Origin: Phoenix dactylifera
Taxonomy: Eukaryota; Streptophyta; Magnoliopsida; Arecales; Arecaceae
Direction: 5' to 3'
DNA length: 64,000 bases
Assembly: GCF_009389715.1 (NCBI RefSeq)
Contig: NC_052394.1
Coordinates: forward strand, 22,756,899-22,820,898
Within the stretch, counting starts at the first letter, position 1; each line of letters starts with the position of its first letter. Shown here in pieces: positions 11,431 through 23,547 of this stretch. A program made the translations under genes and the position numbers. Below the pieces are notes generated by a model that did not search any database, had not been told where the DNA came from, and saw nothing but the letters and a program-made list of their open reading frames with translations.

Positions 11431-14319
11431 GTTATTCACTTGGTGATTGGAGTTAAGATGTCAAATGGAAATAAAAGGAGTTATGGATCAAATGTGGCAG
11501 CAGTTAAATTAAGCGGTGTGTCGTCCAAGGTTGTCCCAAGGAAGACGGTCGCACACCAATAGGTATACTTGACATTCTACATGGACATGGTGGTTTAAAA
11601 GTATGTCATGAGAGAGTATAGACAAAAGAAGCAAAGTGAATCCACTGTAAAGGGATAGCTCCTAACAAAGCTGCATTTATGTGGCACATGCGGCCATCAT
11701 GCAATACTTCTCGGCTTGTTCTCAATTGAGTGGGCCTATCTTAAGGCCAGCTGGCAGCTATCATACCTAACACTAAGGCGAAACATTCATTATTAATTAG
11801 ATATTTCAGTCTCATTCATATTTTACAAATCATTGCTCATCATCAAGTTCAAGTATTCAATTCAAATAAATAAGCACCAGAACATTGTGCAGATGGAATT
11901 ATGGCAATGGTGCATAACCTCGGGGGTGCATTGCATGTCTGATTGGCATGATCTTTTAATTTTCATATGTATTTGATTTAATGAAGCTAAATTAAGAGTT
12001 AATTATAAATTGCCAAGACTATTCTCTAAGGGCACTGATCATCCCTTGGAATGAAAGGTCCCAGTTCCATCACATAATCAACATAATGTCAATATGGTAA
12101 CAGTAAAGAGGGAGTCCAAGGAGTATCAGGTCAAAAGGACACCAGACTAAAGCGTGTTAAAGTTAATCATACTTATGAATGCTTGTCACTAATCGATCCT
12201 AAAGCCTGTCGTCTGTAAGAAAAAGTTCACTGCTGCTTTGAGGTGGACCTAACCCCCGAAGTCGACTGATGATGAACCTAAATGCATTATGCTCTTTCAA
12301 CTGTTGCATGCATGGAGAGAAGAATAGGGTGCTCGATCGGCCAATGGAAGCTAGCAGTGTGTCATGATGGCGGCCGTGTGGTCCTACTGTGGATAACTAG
12401 GTAGGGCAGGAGTTGTAACTTTCGTGCGAACCTATCATTTGATCATGCGATGGTCACTTTGAAATTTATGCAGGTAGATGAACGGAAGAGTCTAGGGTGT
12501 TTTAAGATTTGTACACATCGCGATTCGATGATCAATGTTGTGAAAGAAGATCAATTGTTCATTCGTGCGAAAGATACAATCCAAACCCAGCTAGCTAGCA
12601 GTTGAACGAAAGTTGATCTATGGTATTATTGTTGTGATACATTAGTCCTTTATAGCAGGTCCAGCTCGGTTACGGAGAAAGCTATTGCCTCTACTAGGCA
12701 TTGGCCGGCTTTTTTTAGACACGGCTTAACAAATAGTAGCATCAATTGTGGTGTTGATCGTAAAATGATCCAGTGGAAGCCACTGTTTAGCTCTTAACAA
12801 CTTTTTTTCCTTAAAGAAAAAGTTGGACCTACTGTCCTGTAAATGTTTCACCTTATTGCCTGCATGTTGCCAGTCGATGCCCAGCTACCTCAAAAGAGAG
12901 ACAATAAGCTTAAATAATCACATATGGGTACGGAGATGCTTGCTAATGTAAATTAGATTTGAAACTCCTTCGCTCGCTTGCAATGAGAAGCCTCACGGAG
13001 AGCCATTTGCACAACTTTAAAATATAGAAGATACCCAAAAATTGGGTACGAGAAAAGTTATTGCTAATATGGTGTGTGGTAAGTTTCAACTTTCATCCAA
13101 TTACATACGGGCCAAAAGTTTAGGAACAAGAAGAATAAAACTAGGTGCACTATCTTACAGGACATGTCTCTCCGAAGAGAAAGTACCTTATTGTTCCTTA
13201 TCCCAAAAGAGTTCTAAAAAGTTTTAAGATTTGGATATATTGGAATCTTTGGTTGGACCAAAAAATATGTGACCAAGCTTGATAGTTTTTAAGATGACAA
13301 GGGGTATTTCTTAATTGAAAATTATTTTATTTTTGGTATAATAAATGAAAAATATTTACACAAGAAACTTCATGTTCAACCATTCCACTAATCCCTATGA
13401 ATTATGCAAATTCCTCCGTAAAAAACAGTTACTAAATCCCCCTTCAAAGTTCAACAAATTAAAATGGGTAAAAAATCTAAATTTTAGAAAATAAACAATC
13501 CATTGCCTACATTAAGAAGAGTGGATAAATTATATATATGAAAAATATTTGCGATATCGTTAGTGATAAAAATAATTACACTAAAAATATTTTTTGTCGG
13601 ATGATATTGTGGTTAATTATAGCCTTTTTTTATTTATTTATTTTACATGCATCCTACATGATAAAATTCAGCGAACATTAATTACAAAAGGTTGAGCAAC
13701 TTGTAGGAGATTTACAACTGCGATGACTTGCGTGTGTGAGAGAGATTTTTGAGCAAGAAGCAAGATCTAAGGCCATAAACCAGAGACTCATTTCACTTTG
13801 CTTCCATTGCCAAGCAAAGTCCTTTTGTGAGGGATGATAACGTGTAGTAAGAGGGCTAGCATCATAAGCTCCAAAGATCATTTTTTCCCCTCTTTTTTTC
13901 CCAGAGTAAACTCGCAAAAGTAAGAGCTGATTGGTGCTCATAAACTCTCATTTGCATGATTGCATCCAGAGCCCGCAAACAAAACAATAAAATAAAGCAA
14001 GCTTCCATCGCTTTTATCAACAGAATCGCCGCACCTGTTTGCTGCCCCCTTCAAACATCCAGTCCATCTAGATAGGATTAAGACTTTGTGGGCTCCAAAT
14101 AAGCCCAAATGAATTGGCCATTACATGGGAATCTAATTGTTGAGTCTCACATCTACTATAATTTGCCCGCAAATATTCTATAGATCCCAAACAAGATCGA
14201 GGCATGGCACCATTTAGATTAGCATCTATCCTGCCACTAGAATGTAAACTAAAAAGAGCAGTTTACAGAAAAACATTTGCTTAGTGATAAACATTTCAAC
14301 CAAGATTCGTCATTTCAGT

Positions 14320-14465
14320 GCCGGTTCTCATGCGGGTGCCACACTAGTACAGTATCAGTACAGTATGATACGAAGTTTTTTTTAGCATACTGAGTATTGG
14401 TACGGTATGTTACACTCCATATTGTTCGTTTTGGACTAGCACGATATACTATAGTTTCAACTATT
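14320..14465. repeat. unclassified repeat with reiterated AGTACAGTAT/GATAC words
   Basis: The words ACAGTATCAGTACAGTATGAT and GGTACGGTATG recur within 140 bp. Similar GGTAC/ACGG-rich text appears in the ALG5 intron at 37.6-38.0 kb. This suggests one dispersed family, but the boundaries are not visible. Confidence 0.35.
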
Positions 14466-14890
14466 AATTAACTACAAACTAGATTTTCGTGCCACTTCTC
14501 AAACCATAACCACTATCCTCAAATCTCATGTGCATTAGCGATCCGCTTAAATAAACTCGGCACCATCGCATCGTAGTAAAAAAATTATCATTTTCTCAAA
14601 ATCTCTTTTTTTTCTTGTATTTGACTTTATAGATATATATATTGCGCCATAACTATGATGGCTCGTATTCTTCCGCTTGCGATAGAAATTTTCTTGTTAT
14701 AAACAAATAATTTTGATACGGAATCAGTAAATTGCATAGCTTTGCCTTATGACTGACGTACTTTGTTTGGTACGGTCCAAATCGAACCACAGAACCGGAC
14801 CGGTTTGTTCAGCTCCGGACCGAACCGAAGGGAAAACCGGTTTCTCCTCCAGGTTCCGCTGGTTTACGAGTTGCGGCCGTTGGCAGTTGC

Positions 14891-14906
14891 GCGCGGGAAC
14901 AACGGC
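14891..14906 (+). promoter_or_regulatory. E2F-like and CAACGG-core sites upstream of the TRM gene
   Basis: GCGCGGGAA (14891-14899), the complement of a TTCCCGCGC E2F-type core, is followed within a few bases by ACAACGG, the core of mitosis-specific activator motifs. They lie upstream of the presumed 5' UTR exon of a gene with a likely cell-division role. The match is to short cores only. Confidence 0.3.
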
Positions 14907-15738
14907 ACGGAGAGGACGGTAAGAAAAAAGAAAAAAAAAAGCGGTAAGAAGACCGCAAGGGAAGAAAGAAGGGAGCGGACGACCGTTGTCCTCTCTCTCC
15001 CTCTTTCTCTCCATCCTATATCCCCTCCTCTATTTCCTCCTAACCCTAACCATAACTCTAATCCTAATCCTTATTCTCCTCTGGATACGGAGGCTACCAA
15101 AGAACTCACATTCCCCACGACCATCCTGATCGCTTGGTACGTCTTCTCTTGATTCCAAGATCATTGTTTCTTCCTTTCTGAAATTTTTGTCGTTGTTAGA
15201 TTTAATTTTTTTAACAAAAATCTTCGATGTTGCTTCTTTATTGAATAAGAGGATATTCTTTAATCCGGATTTTTTTGGAAAAGATCATGTTTTGATGTTT
15301 CAGGTGATGTCCTCGCTGCTCTTTTTCTTTTTTTTCCCTATAATTATATGCTTTCTACCCAGGAGATAATGCATCTGTTGAACCGTTCATTTAGATTGCA
15401 AAGGAGAAGAGGAAATAATTTTGGTTCTTTTCGGCCATATGATTATGATGGTTGATGGTGGTTGTCATGGAAATTCCAGGCATTGCACTGTTCTTGTGAT
15501 GATGCTCCTTTTGGCTATCATAAGATGCTATCCTGGAGATAATGCAGCTGTCGGAACCTTTTGTCTTGATTAATTTTAGTTCCTCTTGGTCATATATATT
15601 GCTCATGGAGTCCAGCTACTGCAAATTACGTTTGTATCATTCTTTTATGTGATGGTCGCTTTCTTTGATCAGCTGCTCTCTTTTTTACAGCATAGCATCC
15701 ATCAGAGGCCAATTGTTCTTTAGCTGCTGGCAGTAGAC

Positions 15739-18700
15739 ATGGGTGAGAATTTGCAGCCCGAGAGGTCCAAAATGTCACTCGACAACTATCATCCAGGCTG
15801 CATGCAGAGCCTACTTCACGTCCTCGACTTGCACCAGCGGCTTTATAAAAGAAAGACTCTAGGATACCGGAGGAATGACGGTGAAAGTCGGCCTGGAAGT
15901 AAGTCTTTTTTTTTTACTCGATGAATAGCCTGTCTCTCTCGCTCTCTCTTTTTATTTTTCATTATTCACCATACTAATAGGTTAAGTAGTAGTTTTCGAA
16001 TACTTATTACATAGTCAACAGGAAATGATGCAAGATGTTTAGGTGGTCTATGATTGTCTCATAAAATCTAATTCATTAGAAAAGATAAAGAGATGGTATC
16101 TTGACAGTCCTATCTATTGGTCCTGCTTCGCAAACAACATGAAAGAAGGCTACATTATTTCAGTGTCACTTGTCAAGATATTGATCAATTATATCAGCAA
16201 ACCAACAAGGAGAAGCAAGAGCATGTTCCACCTAATTTGTCACATACGGAGACTCTCCATCAGCTGATGGTTTGATATAAAGTCCTTCAAGCTTTGCTGA
16301 ATAGTTGTTTCTATGTCTTGATCAACTCGCTCTCAGGGGCCCTAAGATAAGTTACTGAAATAACTCATTCAATTCTGTACTAACTTCAGCGAGGTTTATC
16401 CTAGAGAATCCCTGCTCTGTCAAGGTCAAAGTTGCAGTTTTTCTTTCCATCTTAAGGTGATTCTATGAAGCAATGGCCAATGGTTAGGACTGTGAATAGG
16501 CTAACAACAGTTTCAGAATTGCAATCCAAACAGTTCCACAACCTATTACCAACCAGCGGCACCTTAAAAAAATTAGTTATGTTTCACATATTTATTTTTT
16601 AAAATGGTCAATAAGCAATATTTATTATAAATCTTCTTAGAAATGCATGGCTTTAGGGATGTAGTATATTAGATTATCATCTGGCTGTAATCTTCCAAAG
16701 GTGATAATTTCCTGGTTTAACTGAGCACTTGATCTCGTTAGGGAATTTTTTTTCTGGATTTCATCATATTGATTATTCTACGCACGTTAAGTGAGCTAAT
16801 TCACAATGGCAGCAACATTTTAATTATGTTTATTGCTTTTGTAACTAAAGAAATTGCAGACTGTACTTGCCTGCCTTTCCTTATGCTACAGTACTATTCA
16901 TTCCGTTATCATGGTATTAGGCACTAGAACAAAGTTAGTTGCTCCTATGGATGTGATCTGCTTAGTTTAACATCCTTTCTTGGATCGGAGGTTCAAGATT
17001 TTTTCAGTTATGTAGGAACTCAATTAGAATTGATGGTTTCTTGTTCCTTAAAAGGATTATAGGTGCTGAAGATAATCCTGCTTACCTTTCATGTGGATTG
17101 TAATGCTTAGCCTGTACTTGCTCCCTGTTACTTCTATCTGTTTAATGAATGCATCACACATTTTTTTTTTGGTCATCATGTGGGTTAGATGGTCACTTCA
17201 CAATTTCATTTTCCCATGCTCATTATAAATTTTTAAAAAATTTCAGGAGTTAAAACTCCAAAAATGAAGCACCATATTCCTTCAACCAGTGAAGACAATG
17301 TCTATCTGGATAAAGATGCAAAATTCCTGGTGAGCTCAATACATCTCTGAAAGACAAAACTGCAAGCTTCAGAATATGCTGTTGATAAATGTGTTATTTC
17401 TTTTTATCAATTTTGATCGAAACAACCTTAATTTCTTCTTTTTATTGAAAATAAATGCAAGCATATATCATGTCATGTCTTCAATTAGTTCTGCCCATAT
17501 CGCTATATAAGTCATGTTGTTAGCTTATCAAATGAACCAGAATTTAAGTGTTGGTTGTTTCTGAAACTGTCTCTTAATATATTAATGCATGTTCTTTTGA
17601 ACCATCTGATGACTATTTGTTGATGCCGCCCCAGACAGAAGATAAAATTAGTCCTGCAAACAGGACTTCTGGCAAGGCTCTCATGAGAAACATAATTTGT
17701 AAAAGAAGGAATAGGCAGAAAGATCAGAAGCGAAAGATTTCTCCATTGGCATCACGGTTGCTTCGTACCAGTTCTATCCATCGTTTGGAATGCAATGATT
17801 ATGTTCTTCCTGATGAACTTACTTCCGGCAGCGAAACTTCACCAGTTGGACTTCATTCAGCTGAGGCTGCTTCTTCAAGTAGCCAAAATAGACCATCATC
17901 GAGCAAAACCTCCGGCAGTCCTATTATTCGAAAGCAATGCAAAGTGTGTGGGAGCATTAACATTGCGGATGACAAGGGTCATAACCGGCTTGGAGATCAT
18001 TTACTGGAGAAAAGAACACTTCTTGGAGAAAAGTTAAATGAAGCAAAGGAAGCCTTGTTAAAAAAACAGCAAAGTACGCATGCTGGAGAAGCAGGAAGAG
18101 GTGTTGCTCTCCTTCAATCAAAAGAATTCTTGGATATGATGGAGTTACTCAATGCAAACAGGGAGTTAATTCTAAAAATTCTACAGGATCCAACATTCAT
18201 TATAGCAAATTATCTGCAGGGTCAACAGGCTTCTGGCTCCGAGATGGTTTTGACCACGTCTAGTTCACTTCCTGCAGCAGAGTTGTCATGCAGAAATAGC
18301 GAGGCACTTAGGCTCAATCATAAGTCGAAGGAAAGTGAACCTCTCTCCAGAAAAAATGGGAAGTTGGAAGCTGGAAGCTCACCTTTAGTTCCTAATATCA
18401 TTGAGGATGGTTCCCAGGCGATGGAATCAATTACTGATGAAGAGGACGAAATTCTAACAGTGGAAGCTGAAAATCTGGATACTGCTGGAACTGCTCCTGC
18501 TCTTGGATACTTAACGGGTTCTTTCTATATATCAAACGACAAGAAAGATAGGACTCTTTCAAATCATTTTAAGACCATCAAGCGGAGGATAAAAGATGTA
18601 ATCAAGGATAACAAAAAGGAGCATCATAGAATCTCTATGGATGGGGTTCTCCACAAAATCCCATATGGACAGAAGGTATCCGAGGATGTGAAGAAAGAAG

Positions 18701-20389
18701 TTCAGAGTCTGTTGGAACGATCTGCATCCGACAAACTTAATAGCTACAGCTCAAAAGGTAAATTTGGGAGAAAAGGTGTTGCTTCTTCAAAGAGCGGCCC
18801 TGTAGGTGGAAGTATCAGGAAATCTTTCTCGCTAACTGAATCCTTGGATAAGTATTCTCATTTGTTCGAGTCTATTTCAAGCAGAGAAAAGAAAAGGTTA
18901 CCTGCATGTTCAGTGTCGACGAAAGAAGATAGTGGTTTACAGGTTAGGAAGTTCCCAAAAGCCTTCGAAAGGATATTCTCCCTCCCTGAACTTGACTCAT
19001 ATTCTTTAAGCAAGGATATCCAAGATGAAGTATCTGATGCTTCCCAGTCACTAGAGATGCTAACTTCAGGTCCTCAAATTGATGATGCAGTGCTTGATCC
19101 ATATAGTTATAATAAGCCCAAGCCAGTTGACAATCTTGTATGCACAGAGGAAAGCATAAAATCAGATGCACTGACAGAACATATTGTAGAAGTAAATGCT
19201 AATGAACAGCCCATATTGATCAATGAACTAGATCATTGTGACACCTACAGTATTTCTGACAACTTTGTTTCAGAAGAGGATAACTATGGTTCCCTGCATG
19301 TGATTTCCAGTGATATGCCTGCAGAGCCAAGTCCAATCTCTGTAACTAACTTATGTGCTCAAGAGGACCTTGTCAGTCCTGCAAAGGATTCTGTCTCAGA
19401 AGGTAAAATATCTCAGATCAGCAAGACATTTTTTACTGAAAGTCACAAACTCATATATTCATAATTTCCCAAAAACCAATCATCTGAGGAAATGCCTTCT
19501 CTTCTTGATCCAATTATCAGTTTTTCTTCTATCTTCTATGATTACTCAATGAATAGTCTAGGAAGTAAGAACATCTTTAATTAGGAAGATAAAGCAGGAT
19601 CCTGTTTTTATTGATAATAATTGCTCATATAACTATCCAACTGCAGCAGGTTCAGAGCTGAAAACTAGGCAGATAGATTTGGAGGAGCTGGATTGTTCGG
19701 AGCTGAAAACTAGGCAGACTGATCTAGGGAGCTGCTGGGGTATTGATGATGCCTCCAATGTGGTGGAAGGTGTTGAAACAGACTTTGGCAAGGCACCAAC
19801 TTCAATGGAACTCGATGATTTTAATTCTTCCGACATTCAGGTGGATGAGAAGGATGAGGCACAGTTTCATTATGTGAGAGATATATTGATGAAGTCTGGG
19901 TTTAGCAGTGATGAGCTTCTTGGAGAATGGTATTCTCCTAACCAGCCAGTGGACCCCTCACTGTTTGAAGAAGCAGAATGTTCTTGTTATGAACTTGATC
20001 CTGCTGGATACGAGCCTGAAATGACTCTTAATCACATGCTTCTGTTTGATCTGATCAATGAAGTCTTGTTGGAAATTTACGACAGTACCTTCACTTACTG
20101 CCCCTGGCTCTCGCGTTTTGATTCTCGTGTTCGGCCAATGCCAGCAGGTTACCATGTGCTCGAGGAGGTGTGGGCAATCATTAGTCACCATCTCAGCTCT
20201 CAACTGCAGCTGGATCAAACTGTGGAGGATATTGTTGCTCGAGATTTCATGAAGGATGATGGATGGATGAGCCTCCAACATGATACTGAGTACATAGGCC
20301 TGGAGTTGGAAGATCTGATTTTAGATGATTTGCTAGCTGAGGTCATTCTTCAATTTGATGACTTGCCGAGTTCTCTATATGTTCTCTGA
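15739..20389 (+). CDS. TRM-family (TON1-recruiting motif) protein with DUF4378 domain
   Basis: The spliced model is 15739-15898, 17247-17329, 17635-19402 and 19650-20389, giving 916 aa; all junctions are GT-AG and in phase. The ATG at 15739 follows a CAG acceptor at 15731-15733, so a 5' UTR intron is likely (donor near 15136, GTACGT). The N-terminal HPGCMQSLLHVLDLH motif is shared by the TRM subgroup around TRM32. The middle is a long hydrophilic, Ser/Lys-rich region. The last exon holds the DUF4378 domain, with MLLFDLINEVLLEI, VRPMPAGYHVLEEVW and the closing ELEDLILDDLLAEVIL. In Arabidopsis, TRM proteins bind TON1 and PP2A subunits and organise cortical microtubule arrays; subgroup membership is inference. 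A 15-codon tandem duplication (SELKTRQ-DL) opens the last exon. Retention of intron 3 would stop translation at 19464, before DUF4378. Confidence 0.85.
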
Positions 20390-20590
20390 GAAATCGAGTC
20401 CTCAGTATGTTCATTCCTAGTTCCTGTCTCCATCACGTGCACAGAGCTTTCTTTTTGCCATTATTTTTTTGTAATTATGAAGAAATCTGTTAAATAATTT
20501 GCCTCCAATAGGGCTTTTTCTTTTGGGCCGATAGCAAGTTTAAGCTCACTCACTCCTTGTTCAGACAAGCATCCAGTTGATGCGTTCCTT

Positions 20591-22426
20591 TCACCAAAAA
20601 TCTTTACATGAACAGAACCCATCTTTAAAACAATGAAACCGATTCCGATCCCTCACTGTGATCTCACGATCATACACCTTAGAAATGAATTTTGTTGCTA
20701 AATGGCAGTCTGCACACACCCGCAGATTCTTAACAATCCAAATTGGTGTCCTCGGAGGAGTCTTCAGCAACATGAAAGCAATGGCCAACTTCTCACTATG
20801 CCAATGCAATGCATCCTCCTTATCCCCTTCATCAATGTCGAGCAGTACCTCTGAAGATATTGGCACATACCCTGCTCTCTTCAACTTCTTCCCAATCTCC
20901 TCCACCATCTCATAGATCTCCTTAGACTGCAAATGTGATGTATCTCCGGCAATGAACTCGTAGATCTCACCATCTAGCTCCACCGAACTGCTTCCAGGCA
21001 CCTTCCTAATCCCACGCTTGCTCATCACCTTCCTGATCTCCCACTTCTTGTCCCACCGGCGTGTCGATGCATAGACATTAGATAACAATACATAATTCGA
21101 ACTGTTCATCGGATCCTCCTCAAGAAGTTGCTTATTGATGCTCTCGCCAAGCTCAAGCCTACCATGGATGCGACAAGCACTGACTAATGTCCTCCATATC
21201 ACCGGGTTTGGCTCGATTGGCATCGTTCGAACAAAATTCACTGCCCGCTCGACCATCCCTGCTCGGCTAAACAGATCCACCATACATCCATAGTGCTCAA
21301 TTTTGGGTTCGATGCCGAATTCTCTCCTCATCGAATCAAAATAGCGGCATCCTTCATCAACCATGCCAGCATGGCTGCATGCAGTGAGGACGCCGATAAA
21401 GGCTACATCATCGGGGGGCACGCCAGCATCCTTCATTGCCTCGAAGATGCAGACCGCTTCACTCCCACGGCTGTGCATTGCAAGCCCATCGATCACCGAC
21501 GTCCATGACACGATGCTTCTCTCCGGCATTCTCTCGAAGAGAGCCACCGCACCATCAATGTCCCCACATTTGGCAAGGGTGTCCACCAGAGCATTGCACA
21601 AAGGCAGACTCTTCGGTATGCTCTCCCTCTCGATGTAAGACCCGAGCCATCTTGCGAGCTCGAGAGCCCCCAAGTCAGCGCAGGCAGAGAGCACTGTGAT
21701 GATGGTGACATCGTCAGGACGGACTCTGCCGACCTGCATCTCCCGAAAGAGAGCCACGGCCTCGTTGGACAGGCCCGACCGGACATAGCCGGCGATCATA
21801 GCACTCCAGGTGACCGGGCTGGACCTCGGAATCCTGTCGAACACCTTGCGAGCAGAATCAAGGCTGGTGCTGGAGCCGGAGTACATGCGGATGAGGGTGT
21901 TCTGCACGTACGAATCATCGGCGAATCCAAATTTGACGGCCGAGGCATGGACCTGGGAACCGACACCATGGGCATGGGGGAGGCCAGCGCAGGCCTTGAG
22001 GAGAAAAGGGAATGTGAACTTGTTGGGGCGGCGGCGGCGGCGGAGCATGAGGGAGTAGTAAAAGATGGCTTCTTGCTTGGAGTCGGGGCGGTGGGACTCG
22101 GCGTGGGAGCGGATGACGGTGTTGAAGAGGAAGTCGTCGTATAGATGGGTGGCGGCACGGGGGGAGAAGAGGAGGGAGGTGGCGGCATCGACGGCGTCGA
22201 GGGAAGAGGCGGTGGAGGTGAATTTGGTGAGAACGAGAGGGTTGGCTTGGAGGCCGGACTTGAGGAGGAAGGCCTGGGCTTGGAGGAGTTCGGGGAGAGA
22301 CTCGCAGCCTTGGAGCAAGGCCAGGCACGTCTGTTCAGCCGCTCGTCCTCTGGCAGCCGTGCGTACCAGAGGAGGGAGGCTTTTGAAATGCCTTGCCGAG
22401 GGAAACACCATATTCCTCAAGTCCAT
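20591..22426 (-). CDS. DYW-class pentatricopeptide repeat protein (organellar RNA editing factor)
   Basis: An intronless frame of 611 aa starts at the ATG at 22424-22426. After an N-terminal, probably organelle-targeting segment come PLS-type PPR repeats from about residue 100 to 420, with typical cores such as VTWSAMIAGYVRSGLSNEAV and VSWTSVIDGLAMHSRGSEAV. E/E+ motifs follow, including VPGSSSVELDGEIYEFIAGD. The DYW domain carries the cytidine-deaminase signature HSE (543-545) with CADC (571-574), and the protein ends FCSCKDFW. Members recognise specific cytidines in chloroplast or mitochondrial transcripts and convert them to uridine. The terminal tripeptide is DFW instead of DYW, a known natural variant. 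The gene is tail-to-tail with the TRM gene, with about 200 bp between stop codons. The target site and organelle cannot be read from the sequence. Confidence 0.93.
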   Translation of the reverse strand: MDLRNMVFPSARHFKSLPPLVRTAARGRAAEQTCLALLQGCESLPELLQAQAFLLKSGLQANPLVLTKFTSTASSLDAVDAATSLLFSPRAATHLYDDFLFNTVIRSHAESHRPDSKQEAIFYYSLMLRRRRRPNKFTFPFLLKACAGLPHAHGVGSQVHASAVKFGFADDSYVQNTLIRMYSGSSTSLDSARKVFDRIPRSSPVTWSAMIAGYVRSGLSNEAVALFREMQVGRVRPDDVTIITVLSACADLGALELARWLGSYIERESIPKSLPLCNALVDTLAKCGDIDGAVALFERMPERSIVSWTSVIDGLAMHSRGSEAVCIFEAMKDAGVPPDDVAFIGVLTACSHAGMVDEGCRYFDSMRREFGIEPKIEHYGCMVDLFSRAGMVERAVNFVRTMPIEPNPVIWRTLVSACRIHGRLELGESINKQLLEEDPMNSSNYVLLSNVYASTRRWDKKWEIRKVMSKRGIRKVPGSSSVELDGEIYEFIAGDTSHLQSKEIYEMVEEIGKKLKRAGYVPISSEVLLDIDEGDKEDALHWHSEKLAIAFMLLKTPPRTPIWIVKNLRVCADCHLATKFISKVYDREITVRDRNRFHCFKDGFCSCKDFW

Positions 22427-23547
22427 CGCCAGGCCAACAACAACATTTGAACTACCGCTGCACCCTGCTATATGGATGGTGTCATTGACCGTTCATTGAT
22501 TGGCAACATGCAGAAATTGATACAATCTCACTTCTTAATAATCAGCACATTATGATGGAACAAGTTTGTATGTTCCTAGCATGGAAATACACAAACAAAA
22601 ATCTGGTGTTTACTGCAGAATAAACTATGGTAAACCTCAAAAAATATTTCTTCAAGTGCGAGCTTTCTACCAGCAAATCTACAGGCAAAGATGATGATAC
22701 AGCCTGTAAATTTTGGGACAATCTTGCAATTGCAATAGCAGAACATGGTCTAATTTTCCTGCTGCTTCAAAGAGAGGCATGAGATTGGAATGGTAGAGCA
22801 ATCTTTCCCTTAAATGATATCAGAACTTTCGGAATGAATTTTTGACTTAAAGGCACCAAAGAAAACTGAAAAAATCACAACCAGTCTTGATAACAAACCT
22901 TATCGCATCAAATGACAATAATTATGAAAAGAATGAATGATGTATAACTTGACATCAATTTTGTGTATCTTCACACCCCCGTCGCAGGCCTAAAGTCTAA
23001 ATCTGAACAACAATGTTACAGAGAAAGAAGGGTAACACCCTTCAACATGTAATTGCTCTTCAATAATATCGAAACTTTGGTTGGGACAATAGCCAAGTAA
23101 TATACAAATTTATAAAAGAGAAATAAGCCCACAGTATTAGTGCCCCAAATGCTTGATAATTTCCATTTCCCTCTCGACATGAATATTTGCATACGTACGG
23201 AAGCAAAAAAATCAAATCATATACAAGCCTCCGCCAAAACTGAGGGAGCAGGAATGAAGGAATACAGTGGATTCAGATTGTTAGATACAGAGGCTGCAGA
23301 TGCGAGCCAAATGCTGTCAGTGCCCAGGGATGAAAAGGCTCCTATCTCAGATCATCTCTTCCAGCTTTACAAGAGGATGCATACATCCCAGGCCAAAAAG
23401 AATTGTAACGATGTGCTTTTTGCCGGTGCCTGCAAGCTTTCAAAAAGACAGCACTCCCACCAGATGCCAACAAAAGAATGAATCACACACCAATGCAAAA
23501 GTCAGGCATATTGCAATGAATGTTAACCAAAATCTCCCTAGCTAATA
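22427..23547. other. spacer between the PPR and O-fucosyltransferase genes
   Basis: Both neighbours are on the minus strand, so this stretch holds the 3' UTR of the O-fucosyltransferase and the promoter of the PPR gene. The open frame at 23140-23481 (+) has no family motif, and antisense UTR is the simplest reading. Confidence 0.5.

Larger units (their letters stand above)
10800..14720. other. intergenic DNA, no gene seen
   Basis: No frame here shows a family motif or a plausible splice chain. Apart from the dinucleotide repeat at 11383-11430 and a direct-repeat-rich stretch near 14320-14460 (repeated AGTACAGTAT and GATAC words), the sequence is unremarkable and AT-rich. Confidence 0.55.

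Noticed and set aside
15391-16267. Open frames in the 15.4-16.3 kb region as extra TRM exons
   Set aside because: The exon chain from 15739 closes in phase without them, and they contain no TRM-like sequence.
21436-22499. Several open frames on both strands inside the PPR gene
   Set aside because: They are low-complexity, arginine- or proline-rich shadows of the GC-rich 5' half of the PPR gene.
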